Shown: one piece after another, positions 31,560-40,407 of the stretch
Layout: every line of letters begins with the position of its first letter
Position numbering within the stretch: the first letter of the stretch is position 1
Assembly: GCA_001950395.1 (NCBI GenBank)
Contig: BDLO01000001.1
Coordinates: forward strand, 1,711,979-1,775,978
DNA length: 64,000 nt
Reading direction: 5' to 3'
Source: Coriobacteriaceae bacterium EMTCatB1
GTDB taxonomy: Bacteria > Actinomycetota > Coriobacteriia > Anaerosomatales > Anaerosomataceae
Program-made: the position numbers and the translations under genes
Notes under the pieces: generated by a model
Database searches by the model: none
The model's input: the letters and a program-made list of their open reading frames with translations, nothing else
Told to the model about the DNA's origin: nothing

Positions 31560-33470
31560 CTACTCTCCTCCGATGCCTTCGATGCGGTACATGATGGTGA
31601 GACGGCCTGTCGCGCCGTCGGGAAGCCCGAGGAAGCTCGTGTAGCCGTCTGCGGCTCGCTTCATCGCGTCCGTGAGCGCCTCGCCCCGGTCGATGTCCTT
31701 CACGCCGCCGCGCAGCCCGTCTGAGAGCGCCTTGAGCCCGCTGGCGGAAGTGTCGAGCCCGGGCAGTTCGTGCCCCTGCACCGTCCCGCCCGAAGCGAGC
31801 GCAGAGAGCGCGGCCTTGAGCTCGTCGAGCATGGCCGCCGCGCCAGCAAGCTCGCTCAAGGTGCCCGCGCTGCTCTCAAGCCCGCTCGACATCTGGCCCA
31901 GCCCGTCGGCGAGCTGCAGCGCGGAGTCGCGCGTCGTGACCAGCCCCGGCATCTGCTGGCCTTGCACGACCCCGCCGTCGCGCAGCACGAGAAGCGCCGC
32001 TTTCAGCTGCGCGAACGCCGCCGGCACCTGCGCGAGCGCCCCGGCTTGCTGAGCGACGGCCGCAAGCCCGTCTTCTGTCTGCTGCAGCCCTGCTGCCAGT
32101 TGCGCAACAGCTGCCCGCGTGTCCGAAAGCCCGGGGATGGGCTGGCCGCCCACGACGCCGCCCGAGCGGAGCGCGTCCAGGAGCGCCTGCTGCTGCGCGA
32201 GCCCTTGCGCGAGAGCGGCGAGCTGCGGGTCCGTCGGGTACGCGGCCGCGCGGTCTTGCGCGAGCGCGAGCAGCGAGGCGTTCGATGTCCTGATCTGGTC
32301 GAGCACCGCGATCTGCCCGTCGAGGAGCGACACCACCTGCTCGGCGCCGTCGTGCGCTTGAGCGACCCCTTGCGCGAGCTGCTGGAGCGCTGCTTGCAGC
32401 TGCGTGAGGTCGTCGAACGCACCGGTGTCGATGCCCGCGATGACGCCGTCGAGGTACTGCACCTGCGCGGCCGCCAGCGCTCCGACGCCGTTCGCGCCTT
32501 CGGCGAGCTTCTGAAGCCCGGAACGCATCGCGTCCAGACCGCTCGCGGCGCCGCTGATCGCTGAGGTGTCGAAGCCCTCCATGCCGTCGAGGATGCCCGT
32601 CACCACCTGGCGCTGGCCGTCAGAGAGCTGCGCAAGGCCGTCGAGCGCGTCGACCACCTTTGCAAGCTCGCTCGCGACGGAGAAGTCGGGGGACGCCGGC
32701 AGCTTCGGGAACACGGAGATGATGAGCGGCTGAAGCTCGATGTCGCGGGCATCGAGCACGATCGTCATCGACGCATCCGGGGAGGGCATCACCGGCACCG
32801 CGTAGGTGGAGGTCGAGCCCGTCACGGCGACCTGCGCCGCCTCGGGCGCCTCCACGACCGTCATGCGCGTCCCGTCGATCTTGAACTGCGGGATGCACAG
32901 GAGCGGCACGCTGTAGGTGACCTCTTCGGAGCGGGCAGCGCCGAAGCTGTCGGTGTACGAGATCGTCTCGCGTCGCTCGAGCCGGTTGTGGAACGAGAGC
33001 GTGATCGCCAGCCGCCCGCTCTTGCCGGCAAGGTCAGCGGGAGCCATCTCGACGCCGTCGAGCTCGTAACGCGCAGAAATGTCGAGCGGGAGCTCCCTCT
33101 TCGTCTCGACGCGGTAGAAGACATCCGTCACACCGGTCGACTCGACGCTGCCGCGCACGCGCCCGCCTTCGAGACGCGGCGCGAAGCCGTTGCTGAGCGA
33201 CTGGAGCGCGCTCGCATCCGGTGCCGGGTCTGAGAACTCCAGCTGACCCTCGCCGGTCAGGTGCAGCCAGTCGACGACCACGGTCTTCTTCACCGCACCG
33301 CTCGCGTCGCAGATCGCGTAGACGGTCTCGGAGTCAGCGATCGAGCCCGGCTTCTTCGGGCTGGGCGCGGACGCCGCGGTGCCGGTGCCGAGCACGGCTG
33401 CGACGAGCGCGACTGTGGTAGCAAGCGCGAGGAAGCGGCGTGAGCGGACGTGTGTGAAACGCATCGTCAT
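31560..33470 (-). CDS. Secreted coiled-coil repeat protein, partner of the MMPL exporter
   Basis: A 636-residue protein with a signal peptide (FLALATTVALVAAVLGTGTAASA), a beta-rich domain to about residue 250, then a long heptad-rich region like the extracellular part of YhgE/Pip-type proteins. Three degenerate repeats of about 55 residues each contain a segment like GGVV(Q/G)GQ-PGL followed by SxxQLADGL. The start overlaps the stop of the upstream MMPL gene, so they are coupled. It probably works outside the membrane with that transporter. Confidence 0.65.
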   Translation of the reverse strand: MTMRFTHVRSRRFLALATTVALVAAVLGTGTAASAPSPKKPGSIADSETVYAICDASGAVKKTVVVDWLHLTGEGQLEFSDPAPDASALQSLSNGFAPRLEGGRVRGSVESTGVTDVFYRVETKRELPLDISARYELDGVEMAPADLAGKSGRLAITLSFHNRLERRETISYTDSFGAARSEEVTYSVPLLCIPQFKIDGTRMTVVEAPEAAQVAVTGSTSTYAVPVMPSPDASMTIVLDARDIELQPLIISVFPKLPASPDFSVASELAKVVDALDGLAQLSDGQRQVVTGILDGMEGFDTSAISGAASGLDAMRSGLQKLAEGANGVGALAAAQVQYLDGVIAGIDTGAFDDLTQLQAALQQLAQGVAQAHDGAEQVVSLLDGQIAVLDQIRTSNASLLALAQDRAAAYPTDPQLAALAQGLAQQQALLDALRSGGVVGGQPIPGLSDTRAAVAQLAAGLQQTEDGLAAVAQQAGALAQVPAAFAQLKAALLVLRDGGVVQGQQMPGLVTTRDSALQLADGLGQMSSGLESSAGTLSELAGAAAMLDELKAALSALASGGTVQGHELPGLDTSASGLKALSDGLRGGVKDIDRGEALTDAMKRAADGYTSFLGLPDGATGRLTIMYRIEGIGGE

Positions 33471-35578
33471 CGACCTCTCTTCACGTGCTTCGGCCAGCCG
33501 ATGCTCAGGCGTTCGTAGAGCGGCTGGCCGACGACGAGAACGGCTGGCAACACAAGGAGGATCACCGCGAAGCTCGTGACGGCGCCGCGCGCGAGCAGCT
33601 CAGCAAGCTTGCTCACGATGCCGACACGCGACAGAAACGCAAGCGAGACGGTGGCTGCGAACATGACCGACGCGCTCACGAGGATCGACTGGCTGGACTC
33701 GGCGACAGACGTGTGGATCGAGCGGATGCGGTCGCCGGTCTTCGCGAGCTCCTCCTCGTAGCGGGTCGTAAGCAGGATGGCGTAGTCCACGGTGGCCCCG
33801 AGCTGGATCGCCCCGATGGCGAGCGCCGCGACGAAGATCATCGTGCCGCCCGAAAGCGCCTCGAAGGCCTGGTTCGCGACGATTGCGAGCTCGATGCACC
33901 CCACGAGCGCGATCGGCACTGCAAGCGACCGGAACGTGAGCGCCACGATCAGGAAGATCGCCGCGATCGACAGCAGGTTGATGCGGTCGGCATCGCCTTG
34001 CGACACGCGCTCCATGTCGCGCATGAGCACCACTTGCCCCGTCAGGTAGGTCGGGCGAGGCCACGTCTCTGCCGCGGTCGAACGGATGGCGGCAAGCGTC
34101 TCGTCCAGCCGAGCGGTGTCGTCGAGTCCGTAGGCAAGGTCGAGAGCCAGGTAGGTGCGGCCTTGCGAGAAGAACGCCTCCCGTGCCGATGCAGGCACGA
34201 ACTCACCGGGCAGCCGCGGGTCGACGAGGGAGGTGTACGCGAACACGCGCTTGACGCCGGGAACCGCTCCCAGGCGTTTGGCAAGCCCGTCGAGTGCGGC
34301 GAGGTCTTCGGCGTCCTCGACGATGAGGTACGCGCTCGACTCCCGTCCGAACGTCTTTGCGATGCGATCGTTGGCGACCACCGACGGCAGGTCTTTCGGA
34401 AGTCCCTGGTCGAGGTCGTACGAGAGCTTCACGTGGGCGTACCCGTTCCACGCCACCACGCCCGCGATGGCGGCGACGACGAGAATCGTCCACGCGTGTC
34501 GCGCCACCGCTTCACCCAACGGCGAGAAGTCGAAGCGGGGAGCGCGGTGCTGCACGCGCTCGATGAGCGGGCGGAAGTCGATGAGCAAGCCGGGCAGCAA
34601 GGTGACCACGGCGATCATCGCCAGCGGCACGCCACGGGCGAGCGCGAGCCCCATGTCCTTCCCGAACCCGAGGTGCATGACGGTCAGGGCGAGGAAGCCC
34701 GCGATCGTGGTCGCGGCGGCCGAGACGATCGACTTGAACGTGGCCGCCGTCGCGACCGCCATCGCCTCGTCCTCGGGAAGCCGCCTGCGTTCCTCCTCGA
34801 ACCGGTGGTACAAGAACAGCGCGTAGTCCATCGTCACGGCGAACTGCACGGCGAAGACGATGACGCCGGTAAGGTACGAGATCTCCTGGCCCAGGTAGAA
34901 GGACAGCCCGAGGTTCACGAAGACCGATGCCGCGATGGTGGCTACGAACAGCACCGGTATGACGATCGAGGGCACGGTCAGCAGAAGCACGATGGTGACA
35001 AGGACGAGCACCGCGATGGCGATCCTGATCCGGTCGCGTGCCATCACCTCGGAAAGCTCGACCTGTTGCGTTCCGGTCATCGCGGCGTCGTGACCCGCCA
35101 GCACGCTCCTGAGCTCGCGGACCGCCCGCTCGGTGCGCGGATCGTTCTGAGCGTGTGCGAAGCTCACTTGGAGCAGCGTCGCGTCGCCTGCGTAGTAGTT
35201 GCGAGCGAGGTTCGGGTCCAGGAACTCCCGTGGCTGCTCGATAGGGGCGAGGTCGGTGACCCAGTGCACCGCCTTCACGCCGTCGATCGCCTCGATCTCC
35301 TTGGCGATCGCCTCGACCTGCGCGTCGTCGGCGCCCGCGATCATCACCTGCGCGGTGTTGCCGAGCGAGAAGTCCTCAGTGAGGATCCGGTATCCCTCGA
35401 CTGACGGCAGGTCTTTGGGCAGGTAGGAAAGCAGGTCGTAGTTGACCTTGACGTTCATAGTCCCGAAAGCGCCGAGCACCAGCAGCAGCCCCGCCACCGC
35501 CTGGATGTGCCGGCGTCGGCGCACCACGAAGCGGCCGAACCGGAGCAAGACGCCTTCGCTCGCTCGCGCCGCGCTCAT
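33467..35578 (-). CDS. MMPL-family RND transporter
   Basis: A 703-residue protein with 12 predicted membrane helices in two repeats, each with a large outward loop (after helices 1 and 7). The second and fourth helices carry MMPL signatures (QFAVTMDYALFLYHRFEEER and QLGATVDYAILLTTRYEEEL, with the proton-relay Asp). MMPL pumps export lipids or drugs. The operon is tetR-MMPL-coiled coil, with start/stop overlaps throughout. Confidence 0.88.
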   Translation of the reverse strand: MSAARASEGVLLRFGRFVVRRRRHIQAVAGLLLVLGAFGTMNVKVNYDLLSYLPKDLPSVEGYRILTEDFSLGNTAQVMIAGADDAQVEAIAKEIEAIDGVKAVHWVTDLAPIEQPREFLDPNLARNYYAGDATLLQVSFAHAQNDPRTERAVRELRSVLAGHDAAMTGTQQVELSEVMARDRIRIAIAVLVLVTIVLLLTVPSIVIPVLFVATIAASVFVNLGLSFYLGQEISYLTGVIVFAVQFAVTMDYALFLYHRFEEERRRLPEDEAMAVATAATFKSIVSAAATTIAGFLALTVMHLGFGKDMGLALARGVPLAMIAVVTLLPGLLIDFRPLIERVQHRAPRFDFSPLGEAVARHAWTILVVAAIAGVVAWNGYAHVKLSYDLDQGLPKDLPSVVANDRIAKTFGRESSAYLIVEDAEDLAALDGLAKRLGAVPGVKRVFAYTSLVDPRLPGEFVPASAREAFFSQGRTYLALDLAYGLDDTARLDETLAAIRSTAAETWPRPTYLTGQVVLMRDMERVSQGDADRINLLSIAAIFLIVALTFRSLAVPIALVGCIELAIVANQAFEALSGGTMIFVAALAIGAIQLGATVDYAILLTTRYEEELAKTGDRIRSIHTSVAESSQSILVSASVMFAATVSLAFLSRVGIVSKLAELLARGAVTSFAVILLVLPAVLVVGQPLYERLSIGWPKHVKRGR

Positions 35579-36183
35579 GCTCGTATCCCCCGCAAGAACA
35601 GGTCGGCCATCCGCTCTCCGAGGTCTGCGTGCGAGGTCTCGGCAAGACCGTCGGCCACCGCGAGGGCGCGCGCGGTCACCGGCGCGTTCGTCATCGCGAA
35701 GAGCGCGGCCGCGGCCGGCTTGGGATCCACCGCGCGGAAGACGCCCGAGGCGATGCCCTCGGCGATGGTCTCGGCGATGGCGTCGACGATCGCGGATGCG
35801 CGCTCCAACACCTGTTGCGGCAGTCGTCCCTCGAGGCTCGCGACGCTTAAGATGAGCACCCGCATCGTGTCCGGGTGGCTGCCCAGAAGCTCGCTGTAGG
35901 CACGGGCGAAGGCGACGAGCCGCTCGGCGGGCTCGCCCGGTTGCGCAAGGGCGGCGCTCGCAACCGACTCCATGAGGTCGGCGGCTTCCAGCACGGCAGT
36001 CTCGAACAGCGCCTGCTTGTCGGCGAAGTGGTAGTAGATGAGGCTCGTGGAGGTGCCGCTCGCCTGCGCGATGTCTGCCACGGAGACCGCGTCGAACCCG
36101 CGGCGCGCGAACAGCGCGCTCGCAGAGGCGAGTATGCGGTCGCGCGCGGTGTCTTGGTTTCCGTGCGCTTCGGTCGGAGCCAT
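35575..36183 (-). CDS. TetR-family repressor
   Basis: A 202-residue regulator. The N-terminal helix-turn-helix (RDRILASASALFARRGFDAVSVADIAQASGTSTSLIYYHF) is standard; the C-terminal ligand domain is unassigned. AGGAGG lies just before the ATG at 36183. A perfect 24-bp palindrome starts nine bases upstream, so the protein likely represses its own operon, including the MMPL pump. Its stop overlaps the MMPL start. Confidence 0.88.
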   Translation of the reverse strand: MAPTEAHGNQDTARDRILASASALFARRGFDAVSVADIAQASGTSTSLIYYHFADKQALFETAVLEAADLMESVASAALAQPGEPAERLVAFARAYSELLGSHPDTMRVLILSVASLEGRLPQQVLERASAIVDAIAETIAEGIASGVFRAVDPKPAAAALFAMTNAPVTARALAVADGLAETSHADLGERMADLFLRGIRA

Positions 36184-36191
36184 GCGGAACC

Positions 36192-36215
36192 TCCTGACTG
36201 AACGTTCAGTCAGGA
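36192..36215. promoter_or_regulatory. TetR operator palindrome
   Basis: A perfect 24-bp inverted repeat, TCCTGACTGAAC and its reverse complement, centred on AACGTT between the tetR start and the divergent membrane gene. The GACTGAACGTTCAGTC core is typical of TetR-family operators. Confidence 0.75.
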
Positions 36216-36308
36216 TGATGCCCGCAGCAGATTGCCGCGTCAAGGCCGTTCGCCTACACTTGTGACGAGATTCACACGAGAATCGACTGCACGAGGGGAG
36301 GCGGGCAG

Positions 36309-37115
36309 ATGGGGAGCTGGAGCCGACGCACCGTCGTGACGGGCCTCGTCCTAGCGCTTGTAGCCGCGACGGCGTTCTTCGCGATGCGGCTTGCGAGCGG
36401 AAACGAGGACGCGGCGGGAGCCATCTCCACGGCAGGCGCGGTGGCGTTCGCGCTGTTCGCAGCAGGCTCAGCGTTCGATGTGGCGCGGCGCCTCAAGCCG
36501 GGCGAACCGCTTCGAGCGCAGGTGGTGTTGATCGGCCTGGGGATGGCAGCGCTCGTGATGGGTGACTTCCTGTACTGGCTGCTGGAATCCGTCCTCGGGC
36601 TGTCGCCGTACCCATCGGTCGCCGACGTGTTCTACGTCGCGTCGTTCCCGCTCCTCGGCGGCGGTCTGATGCTGGCTCTGCGGGCGTTCAGCCGCGGGAA
36701 CAAGCAGCCGATGCCGCTCGCCGCCGCCGCCGCCGCCTCGCTTCTCGCCACGCTCGCCGTCTGGGGCACGGTGCTGGCGCCGGTCTTCGGCGACAGCGAG
36801 ATCTCGATCGTCGAGAAGGTTCTCGGCACGCTGTACCCCGTCGGCGACCTGTGGCTGCTGCTGTTGCCGGCGCTCGCGCTCGCGATCGCGCTCGGGCGGT
36901 TCGCGGGCGGGCGGCTCGCCGTCCCGTGGGTGATCGTAGCTGTCGGCGCGGTGTTGATGGCAGCCACCGACACCGCCTACACCTGGATGGACTACGCAGG
37001 CACGTACGTGAGCGGCTCGTTCATCGACGCCGGATGGTGGCTCGCGTACGCTGCGATCGGCGTGGGGATGATCGCCCTCGCAGACGCGCAGGGATTGAGG
37101 GGAGGACGCCGATGA
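36309..37115 (+). CDS. Multi-pass membrane protein, MASE-like
   Basis: A 268-residue protein with about eight predicted helices and few charged residues (for example QVVLIGLGMAALVMGDFLYWLL and ADVFYVASFPLLGGGLMLAL). It resembles the membrane-sensor halves of signalling proteins but has no output domain. GGGGAGG precedes the ATG. Its stop overlaps the next start (ATGA). No clear family. Confidence 0.55.
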   Translation: MGSWSRRTVVTGLVLALVAATAFFAMRLASGNEDAAGAISTAGAVAFALFAAGSAFDVARRLKPGEPLRAQVVLIGLGMAALVMGDFLYWLLESVLGLSPYPSVADVFYVASFPLLGGGLMLALRAFSRGNKQPMPLAAAAAASLLATLAVWGTVLAPVFGDSEISIVEKVLGTLYPVGDLWLLLLPALALAIALGRFAGGRLAVPWVIVAVGAVLMAATDTAYTWMDYAGTYVSGSFIDAGWWLAYAAIGVGMIALADAQGLRGGRR

Positions 37116-37360
37116 GCGCTGAAGTCGCGCACGCCGCGATCGGCGTGCTCCGTTCGCTGGTGGGGCCGGCCATGGCAGTCGTATACGTGTCGCAGGCGGC
37201 TCACGCGCTCGGCAAGGACCTCGAGTCCCTGGAGCCCTCGGACGCGGACCTGCTGTGCGTCGAGCTCCGCAAGATCATGGGCGGGCACTGCTCGATCGCC
37301 ATGCTCGAGACGCTGTGCGACGACGTGCGTCGTGAGATGACGGCGGCTGCCTCACGCTGA
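37112..37360 (+). CDS. Small hypothetical protein coupled to the membrane gene
   Basis: An 82-residue helical protein (IGVLRSLVGPAMAVVYVSQA, then CVELRKIMGGHCSIAMLETLCDDV) with three cysteines and a His. The ATGA overlap with the upstream gene implies translational coupling. It ends nine bases inside the convergent cbiO gene. Family unknown. Confidence 0.55.
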   Translation: MSAEVAHAAIGVLRSLVGPAMAVVYVSQAAHALGKDLESLEPSDADLLCVELRKIMGGHCSIAMLETLCDDVRREMTAAASR

Positions 37361-38248
37361 CGTGCCGCCACGCCAGCGCGCGAGCGCCTTGGCGGCGTCT
37401 TCGACGGTGAGCACCGGCTCGGGCGCGTCTGACGCTTCCGAGCGCAGTCGCTCGAACAGCTCAGCGAGGATCGGCGGCCGGATGTTGCTTGCCCGAAGCG
37501 CGCTCGCGTTCTCGAAGACCTCCGCGGGCGTGCCACGCACCGCGATCGTGCCGCCCGGAGCCAGCACGTACGCATAGTCGGCGAACTCAGGGACCGCGTC
37601 GATGTCGTGCGTGGTCAGCACGATCGTCATGCCGCGCTCTTTGGAGAGCTGCTCGAGCAGGTCGAGCACGTGCGCGCGGGACTCAGGGTCGAGACCCTCG
37701 AACGGCTCGTCGAGCACGAGGAGCTCCGGCTCCATGACGATAGCGCCTGCGAGGGCGACTTTGCGCTTCTCGCCGCCAGACAGGTTGTGCGGCACGCGGT
37801 CAGCGAGGTGCGCGATGCCGAGCTCGGAAAGCGCGCGCTCGACGCGCGTGCGCACGTCGCTTTCGGCAAGCCCGTACTGCCGGGGCGCGAACGCGACGTC
37901 GTCGAAGACGGTCGGCATCAACAGCTGCTCGTCCACGTTCTGCAGGACGACCCCGATGCGCGACCGGATCTCCGTCCACCTGTCAGCGGGCGGGACGCCG
38001 AAGACGGTGACGACGCCGTCGCTCGGCTTGAGCAGACCAAGGACGTGGTAGAGCATCGTGGTCTTGCCTGCGCCGTTCGGTCCGAGCACCGCCACGCGAC
38101 GGCCGCGGTGCGCCACGAAGTCCAAGCCGCACAGGTGCACCGACGCTCCGCCCTCGTAGGTGTGGCGGGCGCACGAGATGTGCACGACCGCTTCCGCGTC
38201 TGGGTCTTCCGGGTGCGTGTGGTCGAGCGGGTGAGCATGCGCGTCCAT
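37352..38248 (-). CDS. cbiO: ECF transporter ATPase (cobalt/nickel)
   Basis: A 298-residue ABC ATPase with the Walker A motif in LGPNGAGKTTMLYHVLG, signature LSGGEKRKVALAGAIVM, Walker B LLVLDEPFEGLDP and H-loop LTTHDID. A His- and Asp-rich N-terminal tail (MDAHAHPLDHTHPEDPD) may sense or chelate metal. It energises CbiM/CbiQ for uptake of Co2+ or Ni2+. It overlaps cbiQ by one base. C-terminal ~50 residues are an extension common in this subfamily. Confidence 0.88.
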   Translation of the reverse strand: MDAHAHPLDHTHPEDPDAEAVVHISCARHTYEGGASVHLCGLDFVAHRGRRVAVLGPNGAGKTTMLYHVLGLLKPSDGVVTVFGVPPADRWTEIRSRIGVVLQNVDEQLLMPTVFDDVAFAPRQYGLAESDVRTRVERALSELGIAHLADRVPHNLSGGEKRKVALAGAIVMEPELLVLDEPFEGLDPESRAHVLDLLEQLSKERGMTIVLTTHDIDAVPEFADYAYVLAPGGTIAVRGTPAEVFENASALRASNIRPPILAELFERLRSEASDAPEPVLTVEDAAKALARWRGGTSA

Positions 38249-39057
38249 CAGGATGCTCCTTCCTTGGCTGCGGCACTCCAGGCGATCGCTGCGGCGAGCA
38301 CCGCGAGCGTGAACGCGGGCGGCAGCCAGCTGTACGGCAGAAGCTCGCGCCACGCGACGCGCCATGCGACTGCCGCGACGAGACAGGCGATCCCGCCTGC
38401 GACAAGCGCTGCGTCGGCGAGCGGCGCTGCGCTCCGCCGCACCGGGACGCTCAAGCGGCCTGAGTAGCCGCGCAGCGCGAGGACGTCGTACTCGCGTTCG
38501 GCGAGGTCGAACGCGTACAGGACGAGGTTGCCGAGCGCCCGCACGGTCGCCAGCGCGCTTCGGAGGGGATGACGTCCGGCGCCCGAGCGCAGCCGTGCGG
38601 CGACGACCAGGTCGTCGAGCTTGTCGCCGAGGATGAAGATCGCGCGGTAGGTCATGAACAGCGCGTCGCCCACGAGGCCAGGAAGCACCCGCTGGATCGT
38701 CGCGAAGACCTGCGGGTACGGGGTGGTGAACAGCACCAGCACCACCGCAAGCGCTGCGGTCACCGCCTTGGCGACGACGAGCGCACCGGCGAGCAGATCG
38801 GGAGCCGAGGCCCACGCGAAGAGCGCCGCGAAGATTGCAGGATAGCCGGCGAGCGCGAGATAGGGTCGCATCGGCACACGGGCGGCCACGGCAGCTGCGA
38901 TCGCCGTCAGGGCGACGGCGGCACACACGAGCACGTTCGTGGTCACGGCCGCCGCGGCGATGGCGAGCGCTGCCACGGCGAGCTTCGTCCTTGGTGATGC
39001 GGCGTGCACCGGTGAGCGTCCGCTGACGGCTATCGTGTCGACCAGCCGTACGTTCAT
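38248..39057 (-). CDS. cbiQ: ECF transporter transmembrane T-component
   Basis: A 269-residue protein with about six membrane helices and the T-component coupling motifs (RLRSGAGRHP near residue 165, then ALRGYSGRL), which contact the ATPase. It follows cbiM with an ATGA overlap; the ATG at 39057 is taken because of this overlap. Confidence 0.85.
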   Translation of the reverse strand: MNVRLVDTIAVSGRSPVHAASPRTKLAVAALAIAAAAVTTNVLVCAAVALTAIAAAVAARVPMRPYLALAGYPAIFAALFAWASAPDLLAGALVVAKAVTAALAVVLVLFTTPYPQVFATIQRVLPGLVGDALFMTYRAIFILGDKLDDLVVAARLRSGAGRHPLRSALATVRALGNLVLYAFDLAEREYDVLALRGYSGRLSVPVRRSAAPLADAALVAGGIACLVAAVAWRVAWRELLPYSWLPPAFTLAVLAAAIAWSAAAKEGAS

Positions 39058-39869
39058 CACGCGCCTCCGTGATGCTCCGCTGGCGCGGGCCGGACTGGGG
39101 CGAGGGCTCGCGGCTGCACGAGCAGCGAGGGGCGTACGCGCGCGAGGTACGAGACGATCGCAGCCGTGACGAGCGCTTCGAGCACCCAGCCGATCGAGCC
39201 GAGCGTGTACACGACGGTCGCGAACCGCTTGAGCCCGAGCCCGCCGCCGGTTTCAGGAGGCTCTTCGTGGCTCTCGCCTCCTGAGAAGAGTCCGACGTGC
39301 ACGACGCCTTCCGAGAACGGGGAAGCGAACGTCAGGTTCTGCGGGTCGAGGGCGCCCGTCTCTCGCTCCGTCGCTTGCGTCACGCCGGAGAGCGCGACGA
39401 GCCCGACGAGCAGCGTAGTCGTCACGAACAGGGTGAGCACTGTCGCCGCCGCTGCGACTCGTCCCGCCCGAGGCAACCCGAACAGGCGGATGCCACCTTG
39501 CAAGAGCGCCCATCCGAGGCACATCTCCGCGGCGGTCAGGAGGGTGTTCAAGCCGACGATGGTCACGCCGCCATGCCCGAGCGCCGCCAACACCACCTGC
39601 ACGACGAACGCCGAGACCACCGCGAGCGCAGGACCGAGCAGCGCACCGGCCAGCACCGTGAGGTTCATGTGGTAGGCGATGGGCACGACCTCGCTCGACA
39701 TCGCCACGATCACGAGGGCCGAGACGATGCCGACGAGCGGCAGGCGCCGCCGGGTCTCGTAGCGGCGAGACGCCCGGTCGGCGACGAGAAGCGCAAGGAT
39801 CGCCAACATCCAGCCGCCTCCCCAGAGCCACACCGGCAGCACGCCGTCCGGGATGTGGATGTGGGTCAC
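39057..39869 (-). CDS. cbiM: ECF transporter substrate-binding component (CbiM/NikM)
   Basis: A 270-residue membrane protein. The N-terminal THIHIPDGVLP carries the metal-binding HIPDG motif typical of CbiM/NikM; several His residues follow (AYHMNLT, GHGGVT). A loop with GGESHEEPPE precedes the last helices. GGAGG before GTG 39869 sets the start, which overlaps the fur stop. There is no separate cbiN; the C-terminal helix may replace it. Cobalt or nickel cannot be decided by eye. Confidence 0.85.
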   Translation of the reverse strand: MTHIHIPDGVLPVWLWGGGWMLAILALLVADRASRRYETRRRLPLVGIVSALVIVAMSSEVVPIAYHMNLTVLAGALLGPALAVVSAFVVQVVLAALGHGGVTIVGLNTLLTAAEMCLGWALLQGGIRLFGLPRAGRVAAAATVLTLFVTTTLLVGLVALSGVTQATERETGALDPQNLTFASPFSEGVVHVGLFSGGESHEEPPETGGGLGLKRFATVVYTLGSIGWVLEALVTAAIVSYLARVRPSLLVQPRALAPVRPAPAEHHGGA

Positions 39870-40306
39870 GCGCCCACCTCCCCGGATCTGCGCGCGCAAT
39901 CGGCGCACATCCCGTATATCGCGAGCTCGTGATGCGTGACGGCGAAGCCAGGCGGCAGTGCGGCGCGCACGAGCGTGCACGCGACCGGCGCCACGGCGCC
40001 GCACGACTCGCACACCGCGTGGTGGTGATGCTCCTCCGAAGCGCACACCGCGTACAGCGCCGCTCCGTCGCGCGCTCCGACCCGCGCGAGGTATCCGGCC
40101 TCGGTCATGGCCGCGACGGCGCGGTAGACGGTGGCGAGCCCGATGCCGGGGTGCTCGCGAGCCACGCGCTCGTGCAGCCGCTCCGCGGTGAACGCACCGC
40201 GCATCTCAGACGCGGCCTCGGCGATCGCCGCTCGCGCACGGCTGACCCTCCGCGTTCCGTACGGCAGGCGGGCGGCTGCGCTGAAGTCAGGGGGGTGCGC
40301 ACTCAC
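39866..40306 (-). CDS. fur: Fur-family metalloregulator
   Basis: A 146-residue regulator with the Fur winged helix (HPGIGLATVYRAVAAMTEAGYL), metal-binding His cluster (ASEEHHHHAVCESCG) and second CxxC (YGMCADC). It could be Fur, Zur or a nickel-responsive Nur type. GGAG before the GTG at 40306 decides that start. It heads the cbiMQO operon with overlapping ends, so it likely controls it, with a Fur-like box just upstream. Confidence 0.85.
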   Translation of the reverse strand: MSAHPPDFSAAARLPYGTRRVSRARAAIAEAASEMRGAFTAERLHERVAREHPGIGLATVYRAVAAMTEAGYLARVGARDGAALYAVCASEEHHHHAVCESCGAVAPVACTLVRAALPPGFAVTHHELAIYGMCADCARRSGEVGA

Positions 40307-40319
40307 GATACGCTCCAAG

Positions 40320-40334
40320 TGAGAGTCATTCTCA
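40320..40334. promoter_or_regulatory. Fur-type box between fur and lysR
   Basis: TGAGAGT-C-ATTCTCA is a 7-1-7 inverted repeat (six of seven pairs) agreeing at 11 of 14 arm bases with the Fur consensus TGATAAT-n-ATTATCA. It lies just downstream of a reverse-strand -10 box (TATAGT, 40346-40351). Confidence 0.65.
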
Positions 40335-40407
40335 GTTACGCGGAGACTATATACCCGCTGAGCGTGGGGTACAATCGCTGCAGTCACCTCGTGCGAAAGG
40401 CGATGGC

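Noticed and set aside
33485-35404. 639-residue forward frame opposite the MMPL gene
   Set aside because: Composition is rich in Arg, His, Glu and Gly with no domain; the MMPL gene on the other strand is clear.
37352-37360. Overlapping convergent gene ends as evidence of a wrong call
   Set aside because: Both cbiO and the 82-residue gene have good starts; a nine-base 3' overlap is ordinary in compact genomes.
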